Assembly (NCBI RefSeq): GCF_004005855.1
Contig: NZ_SACL01000004.1
Span: 186,001 to 250,000, forward strand
From: Rhodovarius crocodyli
GTDB taxonomy: Bacteria; Pseudomonadota; Alphaproteobacteria; Acetobacterales; Acetobacteraceae
Reading direction: 5' to 3'
DNA: 64,000 nucleotides
Shown here: piece after piece, positions 53,595-62,293 of the stretch
Numbering within the stretch: position 1 is the first letter of the stretch
How the letters are laid out: every line of letters starts with the position of its first letter
Translations under genes and position numbers: made by a program
Notes under the pieces: model-generated
The model's database searches: none
What the model was told of the DNA's origin: nothing
What the model saw: only the letters and a program-made list of their open reading frames with translations

Positions 53595-54607
53595 TTCCAG
53601 GCCCCCAGGAAGCGCGCCAGCAGATGGCCAAGATGGTCCACGGCATAGCCGCCCTCCTGGCAGATCGCCGTCGGCAGGCCGAGCGCCGAGATCGCGGCAC
53701 CCGCGCGGGCAAAGCCTTCCTCCGTGACCTTGAGCGACGCCAAGGGCTCGTGCTCCGAGGCATCGAAGCCCAGCGCCACCACCAGCGCGTCGGGCTTGAA
53801 GGCGCGCAGCCGGGCGAGGCCCACGCCCAGCGCCTCCAGCCAGCCTTCGTCACCGGTGCCGAAGGCCAGCGGCAGGTTCAGGTTCTCGCCCGCCCCCACC
53901 TCGTCGGCGAAGCCCACATACCAGGGGTAGTACTGCCCCGGATCGCCATGCATCGAGATGGTCAGCACATCCGTGCGGTCCCAGAAGATGCCCTGCGTGC
54001 CGTTGCCATGGTGGCTGTCGATGTCCAGCACGGCCACCCGGGCCGCGCCCGCATCGCGCAGGCGCTGCGCCGCCAGGGCCGAGTTGTTGATGTAGCAATG
54101 CCCGCCCGCCCGCGCGGCATAGGCATGGTGCCCGGGCGGGCGGCACAGCGCATAGGCGGTGCCGCCGGCCACCGCGACCTCGGCCGCTGCCAGCGCGCAG
54201 CCCACGGCCGACATGGCGGCCTGATAGGTGCCCGCCCCGATCGGGCAGGCCGTATCGGCCGTATAGGCCCCGGCACGGGAGATGATGTGGGCAGGCTTCG
54301 TGCTGCTCTGGGCCAGCATCTCGGGCGAGGGGTGGATGTTCGGCACCACCTCCGGGCCGGGGTCCAGCAGTTCGGCCCATTTCTCCGCGGCCTCGGCCAG
54401 GAAGGCGATATAGTCGGGGTCGTGCAGCCGCGCCGCGTCCACCGCCGTGCCCATGGCCGGCGCCTCGGGCGCGAGCCCCAGCGAGGCAAGCCCCTGCCGC
54501 AGGCTGGCCGCCCGGGCCGGGATCTCGAAATTGCCGCGCAAACGACCACGGGTGAGGAAGAATTGCGGCGCATGCAGCGCCTCGTCGGGATGGGCGAATG
54601 CTTTCAT
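53591..54607 (-). CDS. histone deacetylase-family amidohydrolase (acetylpolyamine/HDAC-like)
   Basis: A 338-residue zinc amidohydrolase of the HDAC/acetylpolyamine family. The His pair is in RPPGHHAYAARAGGHCYINN, the Asp/His metal ligands are in DIDSHHGNGTQ, and the last Asp is in ALGFDASEHEP. The catalytic Tyr is expected in EGGYAVDHLG. Bacterial members deacetylate acetylpolyamines or other N-acetyl amines. ATG at 54607 is used, although no clear ribosome site is seen. It is coupled to the dipeptidase and divergent from an M20 deacylase gene, an arrangement suggesting amide hydrolysis as a shared theme. Confidence 0.93.
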   Translation of the reverse strand: MKAFAHPDEALHAPQFFLTRGRLRGNFEIPARAASLRQGLASLGLAPEAPAMGTAVDAARLHDPDYIAFLAEAAEKWAELLDPGPEVVPNIHPSPEMLAQSSTKPAHIISRAGAYTADTACPIGAGTYQAAMSAVGCALAAAEVAVAGGTAYALCRPPGHHAYAARAGGHCYINNSALAAQRLRDAGAARVAVLDIDSHHGNGTQGIFWDRTDVLTISMHGDPGQYYPWYVGFADEVGAGENLNLPLAFGTGDEGWLEALGVGLARLRAFKPDALVVALGFDASEHEPLASLKVTEEGFARAGAAISALGLPTAICQEGGYAVDHLGHLLARFLGAWK

Positions 54608-54657
54608 GGGGAGGGAGGCTAGCACCCGTGGCGGCGGGCGCCATACTCCCGCTTGTC

Positions 54658-55941
54658 ATGAGCGTTACGATCGACCCCGGCGCCAAGCGCGCCATCCTGG
54701 CCGCCTGCGACGAGTTGCAGTCCGCCACCCTGGACACCCTGTTCCGCCTGGTCCGCTGCCCCAGCACGCTGGGCAATGAGGCCTCGGCACTGGACGAGAT
54801 GGCCCGGCAGTACCAGGCGCTGGGCCTGGTGCCTCGGCGCATCCCGACCGTGCCGACGGACGCCCCCATCTGGTCCCCGCCGCTGGTTCCCTATGAGGGG
54901 CGGGACAATGTGGTGGCCATCCATACCCCGCGCGAGAAGCGCGGGCGCTCCCTGGTGCTGCAGGGCCATGTGGACGTGGTGCCCGAGGGTGCCGCCGACA
55001 TGTGGGAGACCCCGCCCTATCAGCCCGTGATCCGCGACGGGCGCGTCTATGGGCGCGGCGCGGGCGACATGAAGGCCGGCATCGCCAGCTATCTGACGGC
55101 CTTCGCCGCCCTGCAGCGCGCGGGCCTGCAACCCGCGGCCGAAGTGCAGCTGCAGGCGGTGATCGAGGAGGAATGCACCGGCAACGGCGCCGCCGCCTGC
55201 ATGCTGGCCCTGCCGAAATGCGATGCCGTGATCATCCCCGAACCCGGCCCGGGCATGGAAACCATCATGACCACCGAGGTCGGCGTGGTCTGGGCCTGGG
55301 TGACGGTCAGCGGCAAGCCCGCCCATGTCAGCCAGAAGCATGACGGCGTGAACGCGATCGAGGCCGCGAACGTGATCGCCGATGCATTCCGTGACTACGA
55401 AAGCGAGCGCAACCGCGCCGAGAACATCCACCCGAGCTTCCACGGGGTGAACCACCCGGTGAACGTCAACCTCGGCACCATCGAGGGCGGGGAGTGGAAC
55501 AGCTCCGTCGCCACGCGCTGCCGCATCGGGCTGCGGGTGGGCGTGATGATGGGCTACAGCGCGGCCCGCACCAAGGCGGACATCGAGCGACTGGTGGCCG
55601 TGGCCGCCGAGGACCCGCGCCTGAAGGGCTGCAAGGTGCGCGTGGACTTCCGCGGCTTCATGGCCGAGCCCTGCGTGTTCGACCAGGGCGCCGAGATCTT
55701 CAAGCTGTCTCAGCGCGCCTTCGCCGAGGCCACGGGCCGGGAGCTGCGCGAATACAAGTGCCGGGGCCTGACCGATGCCCGGCACTTCGTGCTGGAACAG
55801 GGTATCCCGGCCGCCGTGTTCGGCCCTGACGCCGTGGACATTCACGGCATCGATGAGAATGTCGGCGTGGAGAGCATCCATGGCGTGACCCGCGCCATTG
55901 CCCTCGCCATGGCCGAATGGTGTGGAGTGGAAAAGCTGTGA
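54658..55941 (+). CDS. M20 family deacylase (ArgE/DapE/acetylornithine deacetylase-like)
   Basis: A 427-residue dizinc amidohydrolase. The first metal His/Asp is in LQGHVDVVPEG, the bridging Asp is in YGRGAGDMKAG, and the catalytic Glu pair is in VIEEECTGNG, followed by a dimerisation domain (VSGKPAHVSQKHDGVNA). This is the ArgE/DapE pattern, acting on N-acyl amino acids. ATG at 54658 is set by the domain start. Its stop overlaps the next M20 gene by GTGA, and three M20 genes run in a row. The acyl and amino partners are unknown. Confidence 0.94.
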   Translation: MSVTIDPGAKRAILAACDELQSATLDTLFRLVRCPSTLGNEASALDEMARQYQALGLVPRRIPTVPTDAPIWSPPLVPYEGRDNVVAIHTPREKRGRSLVLQGHVDVVPEGAADMWETPPYQPVIRDGRVYGRGAGDMKAGIASYLTAFAALQRAGLQPAAEVQLQAVIEEECTGNGAAACMLALPKCDAVIIPEPGPGMETIMTTEVGVVWAWVTVSGKPAHVSQKHDGVNAIEAANVIADAFRDYESERNRAENIHPSFHGVNHPVNVNLGTIEGGEWNSSVATRCRIGLRVGVMMGYSAARTKADIERLVAVAAEDPRLKGCKVRVDFRGFMAEPCVFDQGAEIFKLSQRAFAEATGRELREYKCRGLTDARHFVLEQGIPAAVFGPDAVDIHGIDENVGVESIHGVTRAIALAMAEWCGVEKL

Positions 55942-57191
55942 GCACGAGCAACCTTCCCCTGTCCGGCGCCCGCCTGTGGGACAGCCTGATGGAAATGGCG
56001 AAAATCGGCGGCACCGCGAAGGGCGGCAGCAATCGCCAGACCCTGACGGAGGTGGACAACCAGGGCCGCCACCTGCTGGCGCGCTGGGCGCAGCAGGCAG
56101 GCTGCACCCTGACGGTTGACCGCATCGGCAACATGATGCTGCGGCGCGAAGGCACCGACCCGAAGGCGAAGCCCATCGCCTTCGGCAGCCACCTGGACAC
56201 CCAGCCCACCGGCGGCAAGTTCGACGGCGTGCTGGGCGTGCTGGCCGGGCTTGAGCTGATGCGTGCGGTGCATGAGGCCGGCATCCAGACCCGCGCCCCC
56301 CTGCTGCTGATCAACTGGACCAATGAGGAAGGCGCCCGCTTCGCGCCCCCCATGATGGGCAGCGGCGTGGCGATGGGCGTCTTCACCGAGGAGGAGATCC
56401 TGGCCAAGCAGGACCAGGAAGGCGCGGTCTTCGGCACGGAGCTGGAGGCCATCGGCTGGCGCGGCGAGGCGGACCCCACCATGCTGCGCGACTGCGCCGC
56501 CTATTTCGAACTGCACATCGAACAGGGCAAGATCCTGGAGGATGAGGGGCTGGAGCTGGGCGTGGTGGACCGCGCCCTGTGCCAGAACTGGCTGGAAGTG
56601 GTCGTCACCGGCGAAAACGCCCATGGCGGCAGCCCCATGGCGGGCCGCAAGGATGCGCTGATGGGCGCCGCCAAGCTGATCTCGGCGCTGGAGGAGATCG
56701 CGCTGACGACCCTGGCGCCCGATGGCGAACCCGGTCGCGCCACGGTGGGGCAGATGCGCATCCACCCATCCTCGCGCAACGTGGCGCCCGATGATGTGTG
56801 GTTCAGCGTCGACACCCGCCATTCCGACGCCCCGGCGCTGGACCTGATGGCGCAGAAGCTGCGCGACGCGGCGGCGGCCATCGGTGCGGAGCGCGGCCTG
56901 GGCTTCGAGGTGAAGGATTTCTGGTACAGCCCGCTCACGCCCTTCGACGCGAAGCTGGTGGCGCATTGCCAGGAATCGGCCAAGGCGCGCGGGCTGAAGT
57001 TCAAGACCATGCCGACCGGCATCGGGCATGACGCGGTGTACATGGCCCGCCATGTGCCGACCGTGATGATCTTCACGCCCTGCCACGGCGGCCTTTCCCA
57101 CAACGAGGCCGAGAGCATCACCCCCGAATGGGCCGAGGCCGGGCTGAAGGTGCTGGCCGACGCGGTGCTGGCCACGGCGGAGGTCGTGTGA
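55938..57191 (+). CDS. M20 family hydantoinase/carbamoylase-type hydrolase
   Basis: A 417-residue enzyme of the N-carbamoyl-L-amino acid hydrolase/allantoate amidohydrolase group. It carries the typical blocks GSHLDTQPTGGKFDG (about 84-98), LINWTNEEGARFAP, ELHIEQGKILEDEG and TPCHGGLSHNEAESI, which hold the two-metal ligands. Such enzymes cleave N-carbamoyl or ureido groups, or other amides. The GTG at 55938 overlaps the previous stop. The next gene is a clear paralogue, so this looks like a tandem duplication. It may act on ring-opened hydantoins, pyrimidines or other ureido acids. Confidence 0.94.
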   Translation: MSTSNLPLSGARLWDSLMEMAKIGGTAKGGSNRQTLTEVDNQGRHLLARWAQQAGCTLTVDRIGNMMLRREGTDPKAKPIAFGSHLDTQPTGGKFDGVLGVLAGLELMRAVHEAGIQTRAPLLLINWTNEEGARFAPPMMGSGVAMGVFTEEEILAKQDQEGAVFGTELEAIGWRGEADPTMLRDCAAYFELHIEQGKILEDEGLELGVVDRALCQNWLEVVVTGENAHGGSPMAGRKDALMGAAKLISALEEIALTTLAPDGEPGRATVGQMRIHPSSRNVAPDDVWFSVDTRHSDAPALDLMAQKLRDAAAAIGAERGLGFEVKDFWYSPLTPFDAKLVAHCQESAKARGLKFKTMPTGIGHDAVYMARHVPTVMIFTPCHGGLSHNEAESITPEWAEAGLKVLADAVLATAEVV

Positions 57192-58435
57192 TGAACCTGC
57201 CGCTCTCGCCTGACCGGTTGTGGGACAGGCTGATGGCGATGGCGCGGATCGGCGCCACGCCCGAGGGCGGCAACAACCGCCCTGCCCTGTCCGCGCTGGA
57301 CGGGCAGGCGCGGCAGCTTCTGGCCGATTGGGGGCGTGAGATCGGGCTGACGCTCAGCGTCGATCGCCTCGGCAACATGGCCCTGCGGGCAGAGGGGCGC
57401 GACCCGTCCCGCCCGCCCGTGCTGATCGGCAGCCATCTGGACACCCAGCCCACCGGCGGCAAGTTCGACGGCCCCTATGGCGTGCTGGCGGGGCTGGAAA
57501 TCCTCCATGCCCTGCATGAAAGCGGCATGCGGACCGAGGCCCCAATCATCCTGGTCAACTGGACCAGCGAGGAAGGCTGCCGGTTCAGCCCCTCCATGAT
57601 CGGCGCGGCAGGGGCGATGGGCGTGCTGGAGGAAGCCACCGTGCTCGCGGCCCCTGCCATGGATGACGGCCAGCCCTATGGCGAGGCGCTCGGCGCCTGG
57701 GCCGGCCAGGCCGACCCCGCCCTGCTGCGCGACGCCGCCGCCTATTTCGAGGCCCATATCGAACAGGGCCCGGTGCTGGAGGCGGAGGGCTATGACCTCG
57801 GCATCGTCACGGGCGGCTTCGCGACCGAACGCGCCCTCGTGACCGTCACGGGCGAGACCAGCCACGCAGGCACCACGCCCATGGAGATGCGCCGCGACGG
57901 CGTGCTGGCCGCCTGCGAGATGATCTCGGCCGGCGAGGCGATCCTGCACCGCATCGCGCCCGAGGGGCGCATGACCGTCTGCCGCTTCATGGCGGACCCC
58001 GGGGCGGATGGCGTGGTGCCGGGCGGCGCGCGCTTCGCCTTCGAATACCGCCACCCGAGCAATGCGGTTCTGGCCCGCCTGCTGGCCGAGGCCGATGCCG
58101 CGATGGCCGCCATCGCCCGGCGCCGCCAGGTGGCGGTGCGGCGCGAGCCCTATTGGTCTTTCCCGGCGGTGGTGTTCGACGAGGCGCTGGCCGCCCGTCT
58201 GCGCGACGCGGCAGCCCGCCTGGGCGCGCGGCACCGGGATATCCTTTCGGGGGCGGGCCATGATGCCTATCACGCCGCGTCGCGCATGCCCGCGGTGATG
58301 CTGTTCATCCCCTGCCATGGCGGAGTGAGCCATCACCCCACCGAATCCATTTCCAGGGAATGGTCCGAGAAGGGTTTGCGCGTCCTGGCCGATGCCGTGA
58401 TCGCCACGGCCAATGCGGGGCTGGCGCCGGGCTGA
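57191..58435 (+). CDS. M20 family hydantoinase/carbamoylase-type hydrolase, paralogue
   Basis: A 414-residue paralogue of the preceding gene, sharing LPLS-x(2)-RLWD, GSHLDTQPTGGKFDG, NWTSEEGCRFSP and a C-terminal PCHGGVSHHPTES, with diverged middle regions (for example GETSHAGTTPMEMRRDG, a dimerisation-domain motif closer to classical carbamoylases). The ATG shares a base with the upstream stop (TGATG). Divergence suggests a different substrate or stereochemistry within one pathway, which is inference. Confidence 0.94.
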   Translation: MNLPLSPDRLWDRLMAMARIGATPEGGNNRPALSALDGQARQLLADWGREIGLTLSVDRLGNMALRAEGRDPSRPPVLIGSHLDTQPTGGKFDGPYGVLAGLEILHALHESGMRTEAPIILVNWTSEEGCRFSPSMIGAAGAMGVLEEATVLAAPAMDDGQPYGEALGAWAGQADPALLRDAAAYFEAHIEQGPVLEAEGYDLGIVTGGFATERALVTVTGETSHAGTTPMEMRRDGVLAACEMISAGEAILHRIAPEGRMTVCRFMADPGADGVVPGGARFAFEYRHPSNAVLARLLAEADAAMAAIARRRQVAVRREPYWSFPAVVFDEALAARLRDAAARLGARHRDILSGAGHDAYHAASRMPAVMLFIPCHGGVSHHPTESISREWSEKGLRVLADAVIATANAGLAPG

Positions 58436-58488
58436 CGAAAGGGCCCATGCTGGCCCGGCCGGAAACCCCGAGAGAGCCAGGAGCCATC

Positions 58489-59043
58489 ATGCGCCCAGCC
58501 ATCGTCCTCGCCCTGCTGATCGCGGGGGCGACCCCGGCCCCTGCCCAGGCACCGCCGCCCTACACGCCGGGGCCGCTCAACATCACCATGCCCGCCGACT
58601 GGGCCACGCGCTTCCTCAACTACAGCAGCATCGACAATGAGCAGCGCAAGATCGTCCGCCGATTCTACGTGAACCCTGAGGCGCTGGCGGCCGCGACCCC
58701 CGGCGCGCCGCTGCCCAGCGGTACCATGATCGTGATGGCCGACCACCGCGCGCGGCTGGACGCCCAGGGCAACCCGCTGCGCGACCTGCGCGGCCGCTTC
58801 ATGTATGAGCCCACGCCTTTCCTGTTGTCCGTGCAGGAAAAACGCGACGGTTGGGGAGAGGGCTACCCGGCCGACATCCGCAACGGCAATTGGGAATATG
58901 CCCGCTTCAATCCTGATCTATCGCGCCAGGCGGGGATGGACACGGCGGGCTCTATGCGGCCCTGTTTCACCTGTCATCTGGGTGTCCGTCCGCAACAGGA
59001 CTTCGCCTTCGATTTTTGGGACTACGTGAACCGTCCCCGCTGA
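58489..59043 (+). CDS. cytochrome P460-family c-type cytochrome
   Basis: A 184-residue exported protein. Residues 1-20 form a signal peptide (MRPAIVLALLIAGATPAPAQ). The heme-attachment motif CFTCH is at 159-163 near the C-terminus, as in the cytochrome P460 family, and YPADIRNGNWEYARF (about 126-140) is the family core. Classical members oxidise hydroxylamine or take part in NO chemistry; others are of unknown role. CAGGAG precedes the ATG at 58489. It lies between M20 and M81 hydrolase genes in the same direction, an unexpected partner. Confidence 0.85.
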   Translation: MRPAIVLALLIAGATPAPAQAPPPYTPGPLNITMPADWATRFLNYSSIDNEQRKIVRRFYVNPEALAAATPGAPLPSGTMIVMADHRARLDAQGNPLRDLRGRFMYEPTPFLLSVQEKRDGWGEGYPADIRNGNWEYARFNPDLSRQAGMDTAGSMRPCFTCHLGVRPQQDFAFDFWDYVNRPR

Positions 59044-59055
59044 ACAGGAGTAAGC

Positions 59056-60552
59056 ATGCGCGTCGCCATCGGTGGTTTCCAGCACGAGAGCCATTCCTTC
59101 GCCCCCCTGCCGACGCGCTATCGGGACTTTATCGAGACGGGCGGCTTCCCCAGCCTGCAGCACCCCGAGACGCTGCTGGACAATCTGCGCGGCAGCGCCA
59201 TGCCCACGGCCGGCGCCATCGCGGCGGCCGAGGAAGCCGGCTGCGAGATCGCGCCGCTGGCCTGGGGCTTCGCCAACCCGGCGGGCCCCGTCACGCGTGA
59301 GGCCTTCGAGCGCATCACCGCGCTGATCGTGGCCGCCCTGTCACGCGCGCTGGATGCCGGGCCGCTGGACGGCGTGTTCCTGGAACTGCACGGCGCCATG
59401 GTCAGCGACGATTTCCCCGATGCCGAGGGCGAGATCCTGCGGCGCGTCCGCGCCGTGGTGGGGCCCGAGGTGCCGATCACGGCCAGCCTCGATCCGCATT
59501 GCAACATGACCGCGCTGATGACCGAGATGGCCGATGCGCTGGTGCCCTACCGCACCTATCCGCATGTGGACATGAAGTTCGCCGGCGCCCAGGCCATGCG
59601 CCTGCTGCTGCGTCGGGCCAAGGGCGAAGGCCCCTGGAAGAAGGCGCATCGCGTCGTCGACTTCCTGCTGCCCATCACCAGCCAGTGCACCATGGTCGAG
59701 CCCATGCAGGGCGTGATGGACACCCGCGCCGCCATCGAGGCCGAATACGGCGTGGCGGAACTCGCCTATTGCTTCGGCTTCCCCTATGCGGATTTCCCCG
59801 GCTGCGGCCAGGCCATCTCGGCCTTCGGCGAGCGCGCGCAGGAAGCGGCCGATGCGTTCCTGGCCGCCGTCAACGCAAAGGAGAGCGCCTTCCAGGGCGG
59901 CGTGCTGCCGGCCGAGGAGGCGGTGGCGGAAGCGATCCGCATCTCCTCCAACGCCGCGAGGCCCGTGGTGCTGGCCGATACCCAGGACAATCCGGGCGGC
60001 GGCGGCCATGGTGACACCACCGGCCTGCTGGCGGAGCTGATCCGCCAGGATGCCCAGGGTGCCGCGCTGGCCATCTTCAACGATGCGCGTTCCGCCGCCG
60101 CCTGCCACGCGGCCGGCGAGGGGGCGACGCTGCGCCTGACCCTGGGTGGGGCCAGCGGCGAGGCAACGCTGGAGGTGACGGCCACCGTCGAGAAGCTGAC
60201 GGACGGGAAATACACCCTCTCCGGCCCCATGGGCGGCGGCAACCGCGCCAATCTGGGGCCGAGCGCCCGCATCCGCGTGGCGCCCGGCGTTCAGGTGGTG
60301 CTGACCTCCCTGAAGATGCAGGCGCATGACCAGGAGGCGTTCCGCAGCGTGGGCATCGAACCCGCCGAGATGAAGATCGTGGCGGTGAAGAGCAGCGTGC
60401 ATTTCCGCGCGCATTTCCAGCCGATCGCCGAGAAGGTGATCGTGGCCGTGGCCCCCGGCCCGGTGGTGGCGGACCCCGCCACCCTGCCCTTCACCAACCT
60501 GCGGCCGGACCTGCGCCTGCGGCCCGGCGACAACCGGACCTTCGGCGGCTAA
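59056..60552 (+). CDS. M81 family metallopeptidase (MlrC-like)
   Basis: A 498-residue member of the M81/MlrC (microcystinase C-like) family. GGFQHESHSFAPLPTR (5-20) is the N-terminal landmark, with a metal-binding HE pair. ASLDPHCNMT holds another His, and YRTYPHVDMKFAG the next. The C-terminal MlrC domain begins near 300 (VVLADTQDNPGGGGHGDTTG). Family members hydrolyse linearised peptides or amide bonds. CAGGAG lies 7-8 bases before the ATG. It ends convergently with the molybdenum-hydroxylase operon, the stops overlapping by 4 bases. The substrate is unknown. Confidence 0.93.
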   Translation: MRVAIGGFQHESHSFAPLPTRYRDFIETGGFPSLQHPETLLDNLRGSAMPTAGAIAAAEEAGCEIAPLAWGFANPAGPVTREAFERITALIVAALSRALDAGPLDGVFLELHGAMVSDDFPDAEGEILRRVRAVVGPEVPITASLDPHCNMTALMTEMADALVPYRTYPHVDMKFAGAQAMRLLLRRAKGEGPWKKAHRVVDFLLPITSQCTMVEPMQGVMDTRAAIEAEYGVAELAYCFGFPYADFPGCGQAISAFGERAQEAADAFLAAVNAKESAFQGGVLPAEEAVAEAIRISSNAARPVVLADTQDNPGGGGHGDTTGLLAELIRQDAQGAALAIFNDARSAAACHAAGEGATLRLTLGGASGEATLEVTATVEKLTDGKYTLSGPMGGGNRANLGPSARIRVAPGVQVVLTSLKMQAHDQEAFRSVGIEPAEMKIVAVKSSVHFRAHFQPIAEKVIVAVAPGPVVADPATLPFTNLRPDLRLRPGDNRTFGG

Positions 60553-61580
60553 CGCCGGGTCAGCCAGGCCCGGATCAGGGCCCAGATCGAGAGGCGCTTC
60601 GCCGGCGCCTCTCCACGCGCGCTGCGCTCCAGGTTGCGGGCGAACTGGTCCGCCAGCCCCGCCACCAGCCCGCGCAGCAGCGCCGGGCGCGAGAATTGCG
60701 CCAGCGGCCCGGTCAGCCGCCAGGACAGCACGACATCCAGCACCGATCCCTGCGCAGCCGGTGAGAGGCTGAACTCGACCATGCCCTCGGCCGCATTGGC
60801 GCCGTCCCGGCCACGGCCGCGCACGCTGCCGGCATGCTCGCCACAGGCCCACTCGCCCTGCCCCGCGAAGCTCGCGGAGATCGGCCCCAGGCTCGCGGTG
60901 AAGCGGCCTTCCAGCAGCGCGCCCTCATGCCGCGTCAGCACCGCGCCCGGCAGGCAGGCCGCGACCTTGGCGGGGTCCGACAGGATGGCCCAGGCGGCCG
61001 GCAACGGAACAGAAAGGGTTTCCCGGTGCTCGATGCGGTTGGGCAGTTCCACCGCGGGTGCCGGCGCCTGGGCGGGGGCGGCCACTTTCGGCGCCTCACG
61101 CCGGGGTGCGGCAGCCGGTGCGGCCGGGCGGTTCGCCGCGACCTCGGCGATCGCGCGGACGATGCCGCGATAGCCGGTGCAGCGGCAGAGGTTGCCGGCC
61201 AGTTCCTCGCGGATGCGGGCCTCATCCACCGCGCCCAGGCGCAGCACGATGTCGCGCGCCGTCACCATCATCCCCGGCGTGCAATAGCCGCATTGCAGGG
61301 CGTGATGGCGACTGAAGGCCGCGCGCAGGGCCTCGGCCACCGGGTCGTCGTCCAGCCCCTCGATGGTGGTCACGGGCTTGCCCGCCGCCTCATGCGCATA
61401 GAGCAGGCAGGAACGCGCGGGCTTGCCGTCCACCAGCACGGTGCAGGCCCCGCACACCCCCTGCTCGCAGCCGATATGGGTGCCGGTCAGGCCGCAGCCG
61501 TCGCGCAGCGCGTCGGCCAGATGGGTGCGCGCGGGGGTGTCGAGGCGGCGTTCCTCGCCGTTTACGGTCAGCGCGATCAT
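60549..61580 (-). CDS. 2Fe-2S subunit fused to CoxG-like domain
   Basis: A 343-residue fusion. Residues 1-150 are the small subunit of a molybdenum hydroxylase: the plant-type cluster cysteines are Cys38, Cys43, Cys46 and Cys58, and the second cluster uses Cys97, Cys100, Cys132 and Cys134. A Pro/Ala linker (151-178) leads to a CoxG-like SRPBCC domain (180-330; PLPAAWAILSDPAKVAACLP and a later SLSPAAQGSVLDV block). In most operons coxG is a separate gene that anchors or matures the complex. The tail has a hydrophobic SIWALIRAWL patch that may touch the membrane. ATG overlaps the medium-subunit stop. Confidence 0.9.
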   Translation of the reverse strand: MIALTVNGEERRLDTPARTHLADALRDGCGLTGTHIGCEQGVCGACTVLVDGKPARSCLLYAHEAAGKPVTTIEGLDDDPVAEALRAAFSRHHALQCGYCTPGMMVTARDIVLRLGAVDEARIREELAGNLCRCTGYRGIVRAIAEVAANRPAAPAAAPRREAPKVAAPAQAPAPAVELPNRIEHRETLSVPLPAAWAILSDPAKVAACLPGAVLTRHEGALLEGRFTASLGPISASFAGQGEWACGEHAGSVRGRGRDGANAAEGMVEFSLSPAAQGSVLDVVLSWRLTGPLAQFSRPALLRGLVAGLADQFARNLERSARGEAPAKRLSIWALIRAWLTRR

Positions 61581-62293
61581 GCGTCCCTCATGGCGACGGC
61601 GCGCGTCACGGCCACGGCCGCGAGCGGGGGTATGCCCTCTATGGCGTGCAGCAGGGCGGGCGGTGCCTCGATCGCGCCCGCCACCATCACGCCCGGCAGC
61701 GCGATGCCGAGTGCCGAGGCGAACTCGCCCACCTTGCGGTTGATCTTGGCGTAGCCCCAGCGTGAGCCGGGGGGCAGGCGTGGGATCTCCACGGCCAGCA
61801 GCATCTCGCCGGGCGCAAGCGCCGTGACGAAGGGCGCGCGCATCCAGTCGCGCGCCGCGATGCGGCGTTCGCCGCCCGGCCCGGCCGCGATCATCGTCGC
61901 GCCGAGGGCGACCATGCAGCTCGGCCAATCCGCCGCCGGGTCGGCGTGGCACAGGCTGCCGCCGATGGTTCCGCGGTTGCGCACGGCGCGATAGGCGATG
62001 CCGCGCGCGACATGGGCCATGAAGCCGCAGGTCACGTCGGGCACCGCGCCGTCCTCGATCTCGGCATGGGTGACGGCCGCACCAAGGCGCAGCCCGGCCG
62101 CCGTCTCCGTCACCTCCCGCATGCCCGGCAGCGCCTTCACGTCCACCAGCACGCGCGGGCGCACCAGGCGCAGGTTCATGGTGGGCGCCAGCGACTGCCC
62201 GCCCGCGAGCGGCTTCGCGCCCTGGGCCGAAAGCGCAGACAATGCCGCGCCCAGCGTTTCCACCGGCGCGTAGTCAAAGGAGGCGGGCTTCAT
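61577..62293 (-). CDS. FAD-binding medium subunit of molybdenum hydroxylase (CoxM-like)
   Basis: A 238-residue FAD subunit passing electrons from the iron-sulfur subunit. The FAD loops are LAGGQSLAPTMNLRLVRPR (about 29-47) and RNRGTIGGSLCHADPAADWP (about 106-125). The C-terminal domain is short: usual members have 270-290 residues, so part of the C-terminal flavin-site lid may be missing. The ATG overlaps the large-subunit stop, and its own stop overlaps the next gene, so all three subunits are coupled large-medium-small. Confidence 0.93.
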   Translation of the reverse strand: MKPASFDYAPVETLGAALSALSAQGAKPLAGGQSLAPTMNLRLVRPRVLVDVKALPGMREVTETAAGLRLGAAVTHAEIEDGAVPDVTCGFMAHVARGIAYRAVRNRGTIGGSLCHADPAADWPSCMVALGATMIAAGPGGERRIAARDWMRAPFVTALAPGEMLLAVEIPRLPPGSRWGYAKINRKVGEFASALGIALPGVMVAGAIEAPPALLHAIEGIPPLAAVAVTRAVAMRDA

